This document shows positions 45,791 through 54,105 of a stretch of 64,000 bases of DNA, one piece after another. Source of the stretch: Paenibacillus sp. SY21-1 (GTDB lineage: Bacteria; Bacillota; Bacilli; Paenibacillales; Paenibacillaceae); contig NZ_STGF01000017.1 of NCBI RefSeq assembly GCF_005222705.1, forward strand, positions 62,001 through 126,000. The letters run 5' to 3'. Each line of letters begins with the position of its first letter. Positions within the stretch are counted from its first letter, which is position 1. The notes under the pieces were generated by a model. That model did not search any database. It worked only from the letters and a program-made list of their open reading frames with translations, and was not told the DNA's origin. The position numbers and the translations under genes were made by a program.

Positions 45791-45827
45791 AAAAAGCCTG
45801 CGGACAGTAGCTGTCCGCAGGCTTTTT
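45791..45827 (+). terminator. Intrinsic terminator of the ABC module
   Basis: AAAGCCTGCGGACAG pairs with CTGTCCGCAGGCTTT around TAG; A- and T-runs on either side make it likely to work in both directions. Confidence 0.92.
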
Positions 45828-45889
45828 CGTCGTATATAGAATACCTGAAACGGTACGTGAATAACCCCTCGCATACCAGCCAGTGGCGC

Positions 45890-46408
45890 TTAGGAGTGCC
45901 CGCGAAGAAGGTAGGTCTGGTGCACAGTCCAGGAGTCGTTCTCAAGCTGATACAGCAAATGTATGCGGTCTATACGTGTCACCAGCTCAAAGGACTGCAT
46001 TCGCAATCGGCCGTATTGATCATGCAGCTCTTCCGCCGACATGTGTTGGCCAATGGTTAGGTGAGGCGTATAACCGGTCGTTCTGGCCGGCTCCGCTAAA
46101 TGTCCGCTGCATATGGCTTGCTGTAGCGCTTGCATCTCATTGGGCCGCTCAAGCGCCAAATAAAGCACGTTAGCGACGGGATAGAAGGTAGACACGCGAT
46201 TAAAGCGGATATGGAATGGAGCGAGCTGGGCTGTTGTACGCTCCAAATGCTCGGAAGCAAGCGCCAGTAGCTCATCCGTCCATTCCTGGGCTTCCCGTAA
46301 GGTCAAATGAGCGGGCAACAGACTATAATGCGGATCATGGCGCCTGCGTAAACGGTTGGCAACATCTTGCACATGCTTCTCCGGAAATACGGCAATGCCG
46401 AATCTCAT
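45890..46408 (-). CDS. 2H phosphoesterase (YjcG / 2'-5' RNA ligase-like)
   Basis: 172 residues with two HxTx motifs, HLTL (H34) and HLTI (H116), the hallmark of 2H phosphoesterases. Closest by layout to the B. subtilis YjcG group (MRFGIAVFPEKHVQDVANRLR start); the substrate is unknown. ATG 46408 has GAAGGGG upstream; the longer ORF has no supported start. Confidence 0.85.
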   Translation of the reverse strand: MRFGIAVFPEKHVQDVANRLRRRHDPHYSLLPAHLTLREAQEWTDELLALASEHLERTTAQLAPFHIRFNRVSTFYPVANVLYLALERPNEMQALQQAICSGHLAEPARTTGYTPHLTIGQHMSAEELHDQYGRLRMQSFELVTRIDRIHLLYQLENDSWTVHQTYLLRGHS

Positions 46409-46558
46409 AGCGATCAACCCCTTCAATTGGCTTAAATCCAGTATAACCGATTCCCGAATAAAATAAGAAATCAATTGGTTTTGCTTGAAGTATCCAGTTT
46501 TGGACATTCTACATGTATCATCGTAATTCCGTATCGCGATGCGAATGGAGGAGTGTTT

Positions 46559-46723
46559 ATGAAGTGGGTATATTGGGTCAGGCTGTACGAATCAAAATTT
46601 CAAGCGGGCTGCTTAGTAAGCCGCATGGAAAACGATTGGTGGGTCTACGGGCATGAAAGCCCCCGCGAAATAGAGGTGTTCCGTTCCCGCAAGGGCAGGT
46701 ATGGCGTACGGTATTTGCCATAG
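46559..46723 (+). CDS. Small hypothetical protein
   Basis: 54 residues, MKWVYWVRLYESKF to GRYGVRYLP, rich in tryptophan, tyrosine and arginine. GGAGGAGTG seven bases before ATG 46559 supports translation. No family recognised. Confidence 0.55.
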   Translation: MKWVYWVRLYESKFQAGCLVSRMENDWWVYGHESPREIEVFRSRKGRYGVRYLP

Positions 46724-46746
46724 CCGGCAGGTTTGAAAAATTATGC

Positions 46747-46776
46747 TTGACTTTAAAGTTATTAATATAGTATATT
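46747..46776 (+). promoter_or_regulatory. Candidate promoter of the tRNA cluster
   Basis: TTGACT, 18 bases, TATATT, 47 bases upstream of the first tRNA, in an AT-rich stretch. Confidence 0.55.
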
Positions 46777-46822
46777 ATTTTATGTCGCCATTTCATTAAG
46801 CAATGATTGAAGGCGCTACTAT

Positions 46823-46899
46823 CGCGGGGTGGAGCAGCTCGGTAGCTCGTCGGGCTCATAACCCGAAGGCCGCAGGTTCAAATCCTGCCCCCGCAACCA
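46823..46899 (+). tRNA. tRNA-fMet (CAT), initiator
   Basis: 77 bases including encoded CCA. Starts CGCGGGG, with the unpaired first position of initiator tRNAs, and has the GGG/CCC pairs in the anticodon stem (CGGGCTCATAACCCG). Anticodon CAT at 46857-46859. T-arm GGTTCAAATCC. Confidence 0.96.
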
Positions 46900-46933
46900 A
46901 CCTTTCGACAACCATGCCTACATACGTTTTCGA

Positions 46934-47010
46934 GGGCCCTTAGCTCAGTTGGTTAGAGCGGTCGGCTCATAACCGATTGGTCGGGGGTTCGAGTCCCTCA
47001 GGGCCCACCA
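46934..47010 (+). tRNA. tRNA-Ile2 (CAT anticodon, lysidine-type)
   Basis: 77 bases with encoded CCA, acceptor GGGCCCT/AGGGCCC. Anticodon CAT at 46968-46970. The loop CTCATAA and overall sequence resemble the isoleucine tRNA whose C34 is changed to lysidine by TilS to read AUA. An elongator tRNA-Met is the alternative but usually has TTCATA in this loop. Confidence 0.85.
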
Positions 47011-47030
47011 TTAGCTTCACTCATCCCTTT

Positions 47031-47116
47031 GCCGGGGTGGCGGAATTGGCAGACGCACAGGACTTAAAATCCTGCGGTAGGTGACTACCGTATCGGTTCG
47101 ATCCCGATTCTCGGCA
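47031..47116 (+). tRNA. tRNA-Leu (TAA), lacking encoded CCA; element insertion site
   Basis: 86 bases, type II tRNA with long variable arm (GGTAGGTGACTACC). Anticodon TAA in GGACTTAAAATCC. The acceptor pairs GCCGGGG with TCTCGGC through two G-U pairs, then discriminator A and TACC instead of CCA. The two neighbouring tRNAs encode CCA. An integrase gene follows 175 bases later, so the 3' part was probably supplied by the element's attachment site on integration. Confidence 0.9.
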
Positions 47117-47291
47117 TACCTTGATTTACTTGGCTTCGGCCATGTGGGCCCATTCGCTAGACGTATGAAAAATGATTAATCCTGTAAGGTTAAATCACTT
47201 CGATTTAGGCGCACAGGTCTCATCGCGTGAGATCCTTTTTCGCACTATCTGTATCCCAAATACAGGTGAAGGCGAAGGAGGATTTTTTGTT

Positions 47292-48233
47292 ATGGCGGCA
47301 AGAATGAACAAGGTTAAGAGGGCACCTGCGACAATGGAAGAGGCACTGGAGCGTTTCATTACTTGGAAGAAAGCAAACGGCATAAGTGATCAGACGCTGC
47401 TGGACTATAAGACACATGTCAATCTGCTCTTCAAACGTTTTCCCGATGCAGAGAAATCGTATGATCAGCTTGAATCGGCTGTCTTAGAGCATTTAAGCCA
47501 AGAAGGAATTAAACCTGCCACATATAATAACCGTCTTGTGTATTTGCGTACTTTTTTCAACTGGTGCATAGAACAAGGAATGATTGAAGATAACCCTCTA
47601 GAAGGCTTTAGGAAGCGCAAGGACGAAGGCAGACAGGCAACTATAGATGAAGCTACATTGGCTCGCCTGATCGCTTTACCGAACCGTGAGACGTATGCTG
47701 GATTGAGGGATTACACTTTAATCCTGCTTTTTCTGGATAGCGGAATTCGACCGAAAGAAGCATTTAGCTTGACCGAGGACGATTTTCATCCAATAGCACG
47801 AGAAATGCACGTAGATGCCTCAAAGGCTAAAACAAGAATGTCCAGGACTCTGCCTATGTCTCCTATGACGGTAGATGCCATCCAGGAATTGTTATCGGTT
47901 AGACCAGCAGAATGGAAACGTGGTACACCTATCTTTTGTACGAATGAAGGCAAGCCGCTTACAAGGCATACTTGGGGCGACAGAATGGAAATGTATTGCA
48001 AGAAGCTTGGTACACATATTTGGCCTTATGCGCTGCGTCATGCGTTCTCCATTATATTTCTGCGGGGCGGCGGCAATGCATTCGGCCTCCAGAAGATGTT
48101 GGGACACGTTGATATGACAATGACCAAGAGGTATGTCCGATTATCTGATACAGACGTGCGGGAGCAGCATAACACTGCGTCTCCTTTGAACAGATTGATT
48201 CAGCAGAAGGTACGTGTAGGGAAGCTAAAGTGA
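47292..48233 (+). CDS. Tyrosine recombinase / integrase
   Basis: 313 residues. N-terminal SAM-like core-binding domain (about 14-105) and C-terminal catalytic domain with R153 (SGIRPKEA), lysine in ASKAKTRM, R249 in YALRHAF, H272 in LGHVDMTMTKRY and nucleophile Y281. The first position of the HxxR box is tyrosine (246) instead of histidine, a change seen in other active members. ATG 47292 has GAAGGAGGA upstream; the 40-codon upstream extension has no such site. It should catalyse integration at tRNA-Leu. A partial copy of its N-terminus lies near 51.3 kb. Confidence 0.93.
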   Translation: MAARMNKVKRAPATMEEALERFITWKKANGISDQTLLDYKTHVNLLFKRFPDAEKSYDQLESAVLEHLSQEGIKPATYNNRLVYLRTFFNWCIEQGMIEDNPLEGFRKRKDEGRQATIDEATLARLIALPNRETYAGLRDYTLILLFLDSGIRPKEAFSLTEDDFHPIAREMHVDASKAKTRMSRTLPMSPMTVDAIQELLSVRPAEWKRGTPIFCTNEGKPLTRHTWGDRMEMYCKKLGTHIWPYALRHAFSIIFLRGGGNAFGLQKMLGHVDMTMTKRYVRLSDTDVREQHNTASPLNRLIQQKVRVGKLK

Positions 48234-48294
48234 TTTAAGGTTCCAATCGTTGCCGATGTTGCATGGCAGTACTTCATAGTATCACATTGCAATT

Positions 48295-48325
48295 AGCACC
48301 TTCTCTATACGAGATAGGTGCTTTT
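48295..48325 (+). terminator. Intrinsic terminator after integrase
   Basis: AGCACCT-CTC pairs with GAG-AGGTGCT around TATAC, followed by TTTT. Remaining bases between 48326 and 48459 show no gene. Confidence 0.7.
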
Positions 48326-48459
48326 GCTTGATTGGAGAAGATTAGGTCTTGAACTTTTTTCTGAAGTCCTTAATTCCCGTTATAGTATGATGGATCATAA
48401 GCATGACAAACCAGGCTGGAGCAGTAAACACTATTCCATTACCGAATTCAATTCCGATA

Positions 48460-49434
48460 TCACCCATTTAGATTCACCTCCTCCACAGAATTCTGCTTTT
48501 GAGTTAAGAGCACCTGAATAAATTGCTGCCAGGCTTCTTGCGTAGATTGAGTAGATAGAATCTCTTTTAGTTGCTGCCTAAAGCTACTGCTTATCAATCC
48601 TAATGTGTAGAATTTTAAATTCCATGTTGGATCGGCATTGTTAAAACGACCATAGTTGTCGTTGAACATTTTGAGCAGATCACCTATTAGCGGAATATGG
48701 TATTCCGAATGGTAGTTACATATTAGTTGAGACCAGTAATGTTTTAAGATAACGATAACTTCTAAAGTCTCGATGTAGTCAATTTCTGTAGAAGTCTCCA
48801 GCCTGGTCTGCCAATCAGAAATATTTATTATTGAATGAATCTGGAAAGAATCATTGAACTCGGTAAGGGAATCAATCTGCATAAGTTCGATCATATTAGC
48901 TAAGACTTCTCCGTTTACTCTACCTTGCAAGTATAGATTGGATATGAGTAATAAAAGACAATCAAACAGTTCCGCAGTTACTTTCGATTTGCGCTTTAAC
49001 GATTCTTGAGTTGATTTTGAAGGCCGCCCTATAGGCTTGTTCTTATTAACTTCATCTTGTGCGACTATTGCAATAATTTCTTCATAATCAGGATTGTTAG
49101 TAAACTCATCGACTTGCTTAAAGGTCTCCAATACAAGTGTATAGAATTCGAGTAACCTTGCTTTCAGCTTATCCCATTGGACAGGGTAACCCTTCCAATA
49201 TAAAACGAATATATAGTCCATCTGATGCTTGTACGATTTGTTTGATTTAAGCTTGTTAATAAGCTCAATTGCTTCTATAGTCCGTTCATGATACTGAGTC
49301 TTGACGCCGCGAACATATCCTTGTCCAATTTTATCGCTAACAATCAAACCATACTCATAATAACGTTCAAACATATTCTCGCTAAGCACGATCCCTTTAG
49401 CTTTGGCATGAGTAATTATTTCAGCTTTTAACAT
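48460..49434 (-). CDS. Hypothetical protein with MerR-like N-terminus
   Basis: 324 residues, no firm family. The first 70 residues (MFERYYEYGLIVSDKIG, then RTIEAIELINKLKS) resemble a MerR-type winged helix. A lysine-rich linker (NKNKPIGRPSKSTQESLKRKSK) follows, then a long helical C-terminal part. GAGGTGAGG five bases before ATG 49434 supports the start; the GTG at 49443 is the alternative. It may be a regulator of the element. Confidence 0.5.
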   Translation of the reverse strand: MLKAEIITHAKAKGIVLSENMFERYYEYGLIVSDKIGQGYVRGVKTQYHERTIEAIELINKLKSNKSYKHQMDYIFVLYWKGYPVQWDKLKARLLEFYTLVLETFKQVDEFTNNPDYEEIIAIVAQDEVNKNKPIGRPSKSTQESLKRKSKVTAELFDCLLLLISNLYLQGRVNGEVLANMIELMQIDSLTEFNDSFQIHSIINISDWQTRLETSTEIDYIETLEVIVILKHYWSQLICNYHSEYHIPLIGDLLKMFNDNYGRFNNADPTWNLKFYTLGLISSSFRQQLKEILSTQSTQEAWQQFIQVLLTQKQNSVEEVNLNG

Positions 49435-49836
49435 TGCCCTCACCTCTTGAACTGATTGTAGCTTGACTTAAAAATGAAAACAATCAGAGGGTAATGCGGA
49501 ATTGAATATACTCTTAGGTTAGTAACGTGTAGACAGATCTATCTATCAAGCAGGGGGAAATGTAAGTCCGTGCTATAATTGAGTTTGTGGAAGCAAGGAT
49601 AACTTGCTGGAGAGATAGCTTTGTATTCCGAACTACCATTATTGGGGGAGATGAGCTAACTGATGACGAACTTTAGAAAGAATCATCATTACGTATCACA
49701 ATCCACTAATAAGCTTTTTCATAACAAGTTCATCTCCTACAGGAAACTTATTCTTGTGTTTTCGACACCCATCTCTTATTTTCCTTGATTTTGCTCAGTT
49801 TCGTAAGCGATTGCCCTGTAAGAGAGAGAGAGCCTC
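49435..49836. other. Intergenic region, no gene recognised
   Basis: AT-rich stretch between the divergent genes at 49434 and 49918. Only short, unsupported ORFs are present and no RNA gene was recognised. Regulatory palindromes occupy its right edge. Confidence 0.5.
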
Positions 49837-49902
49837 TTGACTCAATTGTATTAATGCAATACATTATTATTATGAATATCATAATGTATCGAAACAATAC
49901 AA
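49837..49902 (+). promoter_or_regulatory. Promoter with nested palindromes upstream of HTH gene
   Basis: TTGACT (49837), 17 bases, TACATT. Over and after the -10 lie GTATT-AATGC-AATAC, then ATACATTAT/ATAATGTAT (49859-49889) enclosing ATTATGA-ATA-TCATAAT (49869-49885), and an outer TTGTATT/AATACAA pair (49846 to 49902). Strongly suggests repressor binding sites controlling the gene at 49918. Confidence 0.65.
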
Positions 49903-49917
49903 TTTTGAGGTGAGTGG

Positions 49918-50652
49918 ATGAGAGGGAGTTTAGAGCTCTTTAAGGAATGGTATTGCCATAACAAAGCGGATGTTCAAAGAGATTTTCAAATGTACATGGA
50001 GCAATATGCATCAGACTCTGAAGAGTCATATAGCAAAATAATGTATGACTTGTGTGAAAGGTTTCAACAGGCACTTGATAGCTGCAGTCTCCCAAAATTA
50101 ACGGATGATTGGTGGTATTATGACTACGCACAGGTCAATGATGGTATAGATCTTAGACTTTATTACTGTGATGAGTTTAACTTAGATGCTAATGGGGAGC
50201 TAGAGTCTTCTACATCTACAGAGGAGTTTACTTTGTTAAGTGTCAAATGTGATTATTTGAAAGTAGAACAGTTTGCTAAGCTTAACAATGTATCTGATAT
50301 AACGGTTCGTCAATGGATTCGCAGGGGAAAACTACGGACAGCAAAAAAAGTTGGTAGGGACTGGCTTATTCCCTCCATCGCTCCTAAACCTGCAAGAGGA
50401 TTTAGGGCTGCGTCTTACGACTGGGAGAGGCTTCCTACAATGTTATCGGATTCGTTCCCTTATCTTAATGGATACGATTGCATTTATATCTTTCAGAATA
50501 AGGAAGTGAAAAATCAGTTTGAGGGCATCTTGGGGTATCCAGGACAGAGTAATAGAATGAAAATTGCGTTAACTATTCAAGATAGAGAAAAGCTGGAGTT
50601 AGCGCTTATTAGCAGCGGTGTTGTGCGCGTTGAGGAGTTCTCATTTAGTTAA
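49918..50652 (+). CDS. Excisionase-type HTH domain protein
   Basis: 244 residues. The middle (about 118-155) has KVEQFAKLNNVSDITVRQWI followed by RRGKLRTAKKVGRDWLIP, the helix-turn-helix pattern of excisionase/MerR-like small DNA-binding domains. The flanking N- and C-terminal parts are not recognised. ATG 49918 has GAGGTGA upstream and follows the palindromic promoter directly. Possible regulator or directionality factor for the element. Confidence 0.6.
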   Translation: MRGSLELFKEWYCHNKADVQRDFQMYMEQYASDSEESYSKIMYDLCERFQQALDSCSLPKLTDDWWYYDYAQVNDGIDLRLYYCDEFNLDANGELESSTSTEEFTLLSVKCDYLKVEQFAKLNNVSDITVRQWIRRGKLRTAKKVGRDWLIPSIAPKPARGFRAASYDWERLPTMLSDSFPYLNGYDCIYIFQNKEVKNQFEGILGYPGQSNRMKIALTIQDREKLELALISSGVVRVEEFSFS

Positions 50653-50684
50653 TGGCAGGAAGCCAATTTAAGGAGAGGACAGCG

Positions 50685-51005
50685 ATGGGGTTTTATGCTT
50701 CAGCAGCCAGTAAGGCGCTACAAAGCACGATTACAGAAGATAACATTCGAATGATGTATCATCGATGTTTGACATACTATCCAGGTGACTTTGTTCATCG
50801 AGTATTGCTTTATGAAGATGGTAGAACCGAATATCATAGGATTATGAGAGGGAGTACTGAACTAGCTGATGTCCGAAAGGGTAACGCAGTTATTGCATTA
50901 CAAACATTGGAGTTTAATAAAGAGGAAGTAGCAGATGTGGAAGCATTTGTTGCTAGCTGCACGAAGTCAGCCATATATGAACTACAAAAACTGGTGAATG
51001 GATGA
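50685..51005 (+). CDS. Hypothetical protein
   Basis: 106 residues, no family recognised. ATG 50685 has AAGGAGAGGA upstream and is favoured over an ATG at 50652 that overlaps the previous stop. It probably shares the transcript of the HTH gene. Confidence 0.5.
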   Translation: MGFYASAASKALQSTITEDNIRMMYHRCLTYYPGDFVHRVLLYEDGRTEYHRIMRGSTELADVRKGNAVIALQTLEFNKEEVADVEAFVASCTKSAIYELQKLVNG

Positions 51006-51011
51006 ATGTGC

Positions 51012-51209
51012 ATGAAGACAAATAAAGAATGTCAAGTAGAAATAGAAAAGAAATATGGGAAGCCTCTAAAACATAATTAATATGACTTATCAGAGCTACC
51101 CATGACTTTTGAGCTCGATGTAGAGCATGGAGTAGATGGACAAAAAGCTAGATGCTATTTTAGAAGAAATGTAGCCCGAATTCTTAGTCATTTGGATTCA
51201 AATATTTAA
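51012..51209 (+). pseudogene. Small ORF broken by an in-frame TAA
   Basis: An ATG at 51012 opens MKTNKECQVEIEKKYGKPLK, stops at TAA 51078-51080, and the same frame continues (YDLSELPMTFELDVEHGVDG, then ARCYFRRNVARILSHLD) to TAA 51207-51209. A single nonsense change would explain it. Family unknown. Confidence 0.45.
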
Positions 51210-51217
51210 GGGTTGCA

Positions 51218-51370
51218 GTGGCTGCTCCCGCAGGTGACATTAATACTACGGAATGTATTCATATAGATACACGTATTTTCAAGAAAAAAGCCCCTGCCAT
51301 AATGACAGAAGCATTAGCTCGGTTCATTAATTTGAAAAAAGCAAACCACTTGAGTTACTGTATGGGGAAG
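51218..51370 (+). pseudogene. Fragment of a tyrosine-integrase N-terminus
   Basis: The frame encodes KKKAPAIMTEALARFINLKK, very like residues 7-27 of the integrase at 47292 (VKRAPATMEEALERFITWKK). It breaks off after ANHLSYC and the lipoprotein gene follows in the same frame. Likely a leftover of an older integrase gene or a partial duplication. Confidence 0.55.
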
Positions 51371-51379
51371 GAATTCACG

Positions 51380-52018
51380 ATGTTCAAATATGTGTGTTTA
51401 ACATTTTTGCTTCTCATAATCTCTGGCTGTTCTAACGCGTCTAATAACTTGCTATTAACGGATACTTCAATGAATGCTGACAAAAATAATGTACAGGCTT
51501 CTAAAAGGGTTACGATAGCGCCTGTACAAACAAAAAATAAACAGGAGGAAAAGGACGCAGCTCCCACTGATGAGCCTGTTCTTGAAAATTCGGACTGGAT
51601 TACATATTCAAACGCTAGATATGGTTTTTCTATTCGTTATCCTAGCGACTGGACGGCTGCTGAAGAGGCTCCAAATGGAGACGGCAAGCTTTTGTATGTT
51701 GGCAATCTTGATGTGAATATAAGAGCATACGGGAGTATGTACATAGAGGGTGTATCAAATGAATTTTCAGACAATCTTCAACTCCAATGGATTACTCTTG
51801 ATAATGGTCTAGAAGCGGGACTTCGAGTTGGATATGAGGATGACAAGCATGTCATGCATTTGATTTACCATGAGGAAGCATCAGCGGTTGAATATAATTT
51901 TTATGCAAAGGTATCCAAGGGATTTTTTAATGAGCATGAGAAGGATTTGCTTAAGATAGCAAAAAGCTTGGACTTTTTTGATGTTCATGGTAAGCTGCGT
52001 CCACTACTTGAGTTGTAA
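51380..52018 (+). CDS. Secreted lipoprotein of unknown function
   Basis: 212 residues. Signal peptide with lipobox IISGC (cysteine 17), a lysine/glutamate-rich linker, then a globular domain opening YSNARYGFSIRYPSDWTAAE, typical of PsbP-like or DUF1795-like exported domains. The start at ATG 51380 has GGGGAAGGA upstream; the in-frame extension to 51218 is the integrase fragment. Processing by LspA is expected. Confidence 0.7.
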   Translation: MFKYVCLTFLLLIISGCSNASNNLLLTDTSMNADKNNVQASKRVTIAPVQTKNKQEEKDAAPTDEPVLENSDWITYSNARYGFSIRYPSDWTAAEEAPNGDGKLLYVGNLDVNIRAYGSMYIEGVSNEFSDNLQLQWITLDNGLEAGLRVGYEDDKHVMHLIYHEEASAVEYNFYAKVSKGFFNEHEKDLLKIAKSLDFFDVHGKLRPLLEL

Positions 52019-52366
52019 TGAAGACATAGTGAGTGTAGAGAAAAAGATGATGAGGTAAGGGTATTTCCAGGTTGATTACGGTCAGTGAGCAGAGTTTTTG
52101 TTGGAAGTGTCCCTTTTGCAAAATACTCATTTACTATGTTGTTTCTCCGCTCTTGACAGTACTGATAGATTGCTTGACTTGCGTGGAAAAGGACAGTTCT
52201 TTCTCGCCTTGAGATCTGACGATACATGAGAGCAGATTACAACTTTCAATGATATCATCTCCTTCGTATAGTTGTTTTTGGGCATAAAAAAAGCAGGTAT
52301 ACCGCTTGAGCATACCTAAGTGAGGCTTTAAACAAAGGATTTATTTTCTTCAGTTGAAATATATCT
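52019..52366. other. Intergenic region with a possible ORF remnant and terminator
   Basis: On the minus strand a 50-codon open frame at 52134-52283 (QLYEGDDIIESCNLLSCIVR) has no start codon and may be the 3' scrap of a lost gene. AGGTAT...ATACCT at about 52296-52316, followed on the minus strand by seven T, may terminate the nuclease gene that reads toward it. Confidence 0.4.
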
Positions 52367-53566
52367 TTATAATAAGAAGTTTAAATTATTTTGGCGTAGC
52401 AGAAATTCCGTTTTTACATGCCTTAACGATAAATTGGCTAGTTGATCTTCGTAGTCAATATATCCCCATTTAGATAGTGTGCAGTCAATAAAAAATTTAA
52501 TATAATCGTCAATGTCACAACTGTCATCAATTGAACTCTCCCATAAAGAATTAATTGATTTAAGGTATCGGCTTGTGGCGGTTGATTTAAGGACTATTGA
52601 GGTGCTTATACCTTGCTCTGGTGCATTACTTAAAGTAAACCCGAGGCGAATGGGGGGTAATCCATTTACGACAGGACTATTAAAGATTTGGACTACTGCG
52701 TCTAAACAAAGAGCAATAATCCAGTCTAAATAGATTACTTGGGAATCTCCTCGCCATTGAACTGTAACTATTCCATTATTATTAAATCTAACTCGAAAGG
52801 TAATTGGAGCAAATTCATCTTTGGGAAATGACAGCTGTGTGTACTCGCTACTTGAACTTCTTTGAAATTCATTCTGTGGGAATATAGATTGGAAGAGTTG
52901 TATTGCCCAATTCCATATAAAGTGTTTTGCGTTACTATCGAAAACTCGATAGCCTTCGCCATAATCTGCAATAATGCTAAGCCAATAACCATTAGCATTA
53001 GCATGGCTTGCTTGTGAAAGAGTAGCTTCAAAGCCAGGTTGGACGTATGAGATCGGTCTTGATGGTGCGTTTATTGATTCCCATCTCGCGTAGGAAATAG
53101 GGAAGTAGCGTTTGGCAATGCTTCTCCCTGTCGAGGTGTTTAAAAGATCTTTTTCGATATCGTTGTGATTGATGATTTTATACGTTAGTTTTCCATTCAG
53201 TTTGTACCTCTCAAGTTTGTTGGTCAATCCTGAGCTAGGTAAAGTGGAATAAAAGCCTATGAAACCATTTGTTCCATGCGATTCTACTCTTCCAGCTATA
53301 TCATCCTCTTCCCTATCTGAAACAGATTTGCCTGAATGGGCTCTATGTTTACAACTTACCAACCATTTAAATTCGGTATTTCCAAGTACTCCAGTGCGCG
53401 ATTCAACTACTATTAAATCTCTGCCACCGTCTTGGCCGCGATCAGGTCCAACTAATACATTTAGTCCTATGAATTCGAAATATTCCTTACATAGAAGTTC
53501 GAATGTATCCTGAGTGCCATCTGAACCATTTGCTAGTGGAATCTCTTTGAAATCAAGTGCTGGCAA
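52367..53566 (-). CDS. Mrr-like restriction endonuclease-fold protein
   Basis: 399 residues. The N-terminal third has the Mrr/PD-(D/E)XK pattern: FELLCKEYFEFIGLNV (E23), PDRGQDGGRDLIVV (D50), and WLVSCKH with the catalytic lysine at 73. The remaining ~300 residues are not recognised and may be a sensing or recognition part. TTG 53566 has AAGGAGG eight bases upstream. No methylase is adjacent, so a type IV restriction-like or other defence role is an inference. Confidence 0.65.
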   Translation of the reverse strand: MPALDFKEIPLANGSDGTQDTFELLCKEYFEFIGLNVLVGPDRGQDGGRDLIVVESRTGVLGNTEFKWLVSCKHRAHSGKSVSDREEDDIAGRVESHGTNGFIGFYSTLPSSGLTNKLERYKLNGKLTYKIINHNDIEKDLLNTSTGRSIAKRYFPISYARWESINAPSRPISYVQPGFEATLSQASHANANGYWLSIIADYGEGYRVFDSNAKHFIWNWAIQLFQSIFPQNEFQRSSSSEYTQLSFPKDEFAPITFRVRFNNNGIVTVQWRGDSQVIYLDWIIALCLDAVVQIFNSPVVNGLPPIRLGFTLSNAPEQGISTSIVLKSTATSRYLKSINSLWESSIDDSCDIDDYIKFFIDCTLSKWGYIDYEDQLANLSLRHVKTEFLLRQNNLNFLL

Positions 53567-53826
53567 TAGTTTGCCTCCTTAATATGTAATATGATGGTAG
53601 TATATCAGTTGGGTGGGAAATAATCATCATATCATAAATTTCTGGGAAGAATAGCTCTGGAGGATCTGCGTGAAATATTTATTGTTAATTGTTGTAATGC
53701 CTCCCCGCTGAGCTGGAATGGGTAGCTGGCGCTCCGCTTGCTGTTTGGATGATACTCGCAGATAAATGGCTACATTCATGTAAACAACTCCTATTGTTGG
53801 ATTTGGACTACGGATAATGCACAGAA
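53567..53826. other. Intergenic region, no gene recognised
   Basis: Promoter side of the minus-strand nuclease gene. An ATGATTATT/AATATGATG-like AT-rich stretch at 53580-53640 may hold its promoter. Nothing else supported. Confidence 0.4.
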
Positions 53827-54034
53827 ATGAATATAGGCAACACTCCTTTCATTGGTTGGCGCATCTCACCACCAGTGTTTTCACTATCATGACAAAGAAG
53901 CCCGACTATGTTCCGAGCTTCTTAGAGACCCCCGTGGGCGCGTTAAGGTTTTCTATGTCATATCCTTTGCGTATACCGAGGGTTGGAAATATAATGATTT
54001 TAGAATTATTCTTGGGAAATCTGATCCGATCTGA
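53827..54034 (+). pseudogene. Possible frameshifted small gene
   Basis: ATG 53827 opens MNIGNTPFIGWRIS in one frame. From about 53868 a second frame is open as HHQCFHYHDKEARLCSELLR and on to YNDFRIILGKSDPI, stop at 54034. The composition of both parts looks protein-like, and one frameshift would join them. No family recognised. Confidence 0.3.
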
Positions 54035-54105
54035 AGGCTTGTTCATAGGGGATTTTCGATAAGATGCATGTACGTTTGTAAGGTAATGAGAGGGAGGGGG
54101 TAAAA

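Noticed and set aside
46934..47010. Elongator tRNA-Met
   Set aside because: The CAT tRNA has loop CTCATAA and a body closer to tRNA-Ile2 (lysidine type) than to elongator Met.
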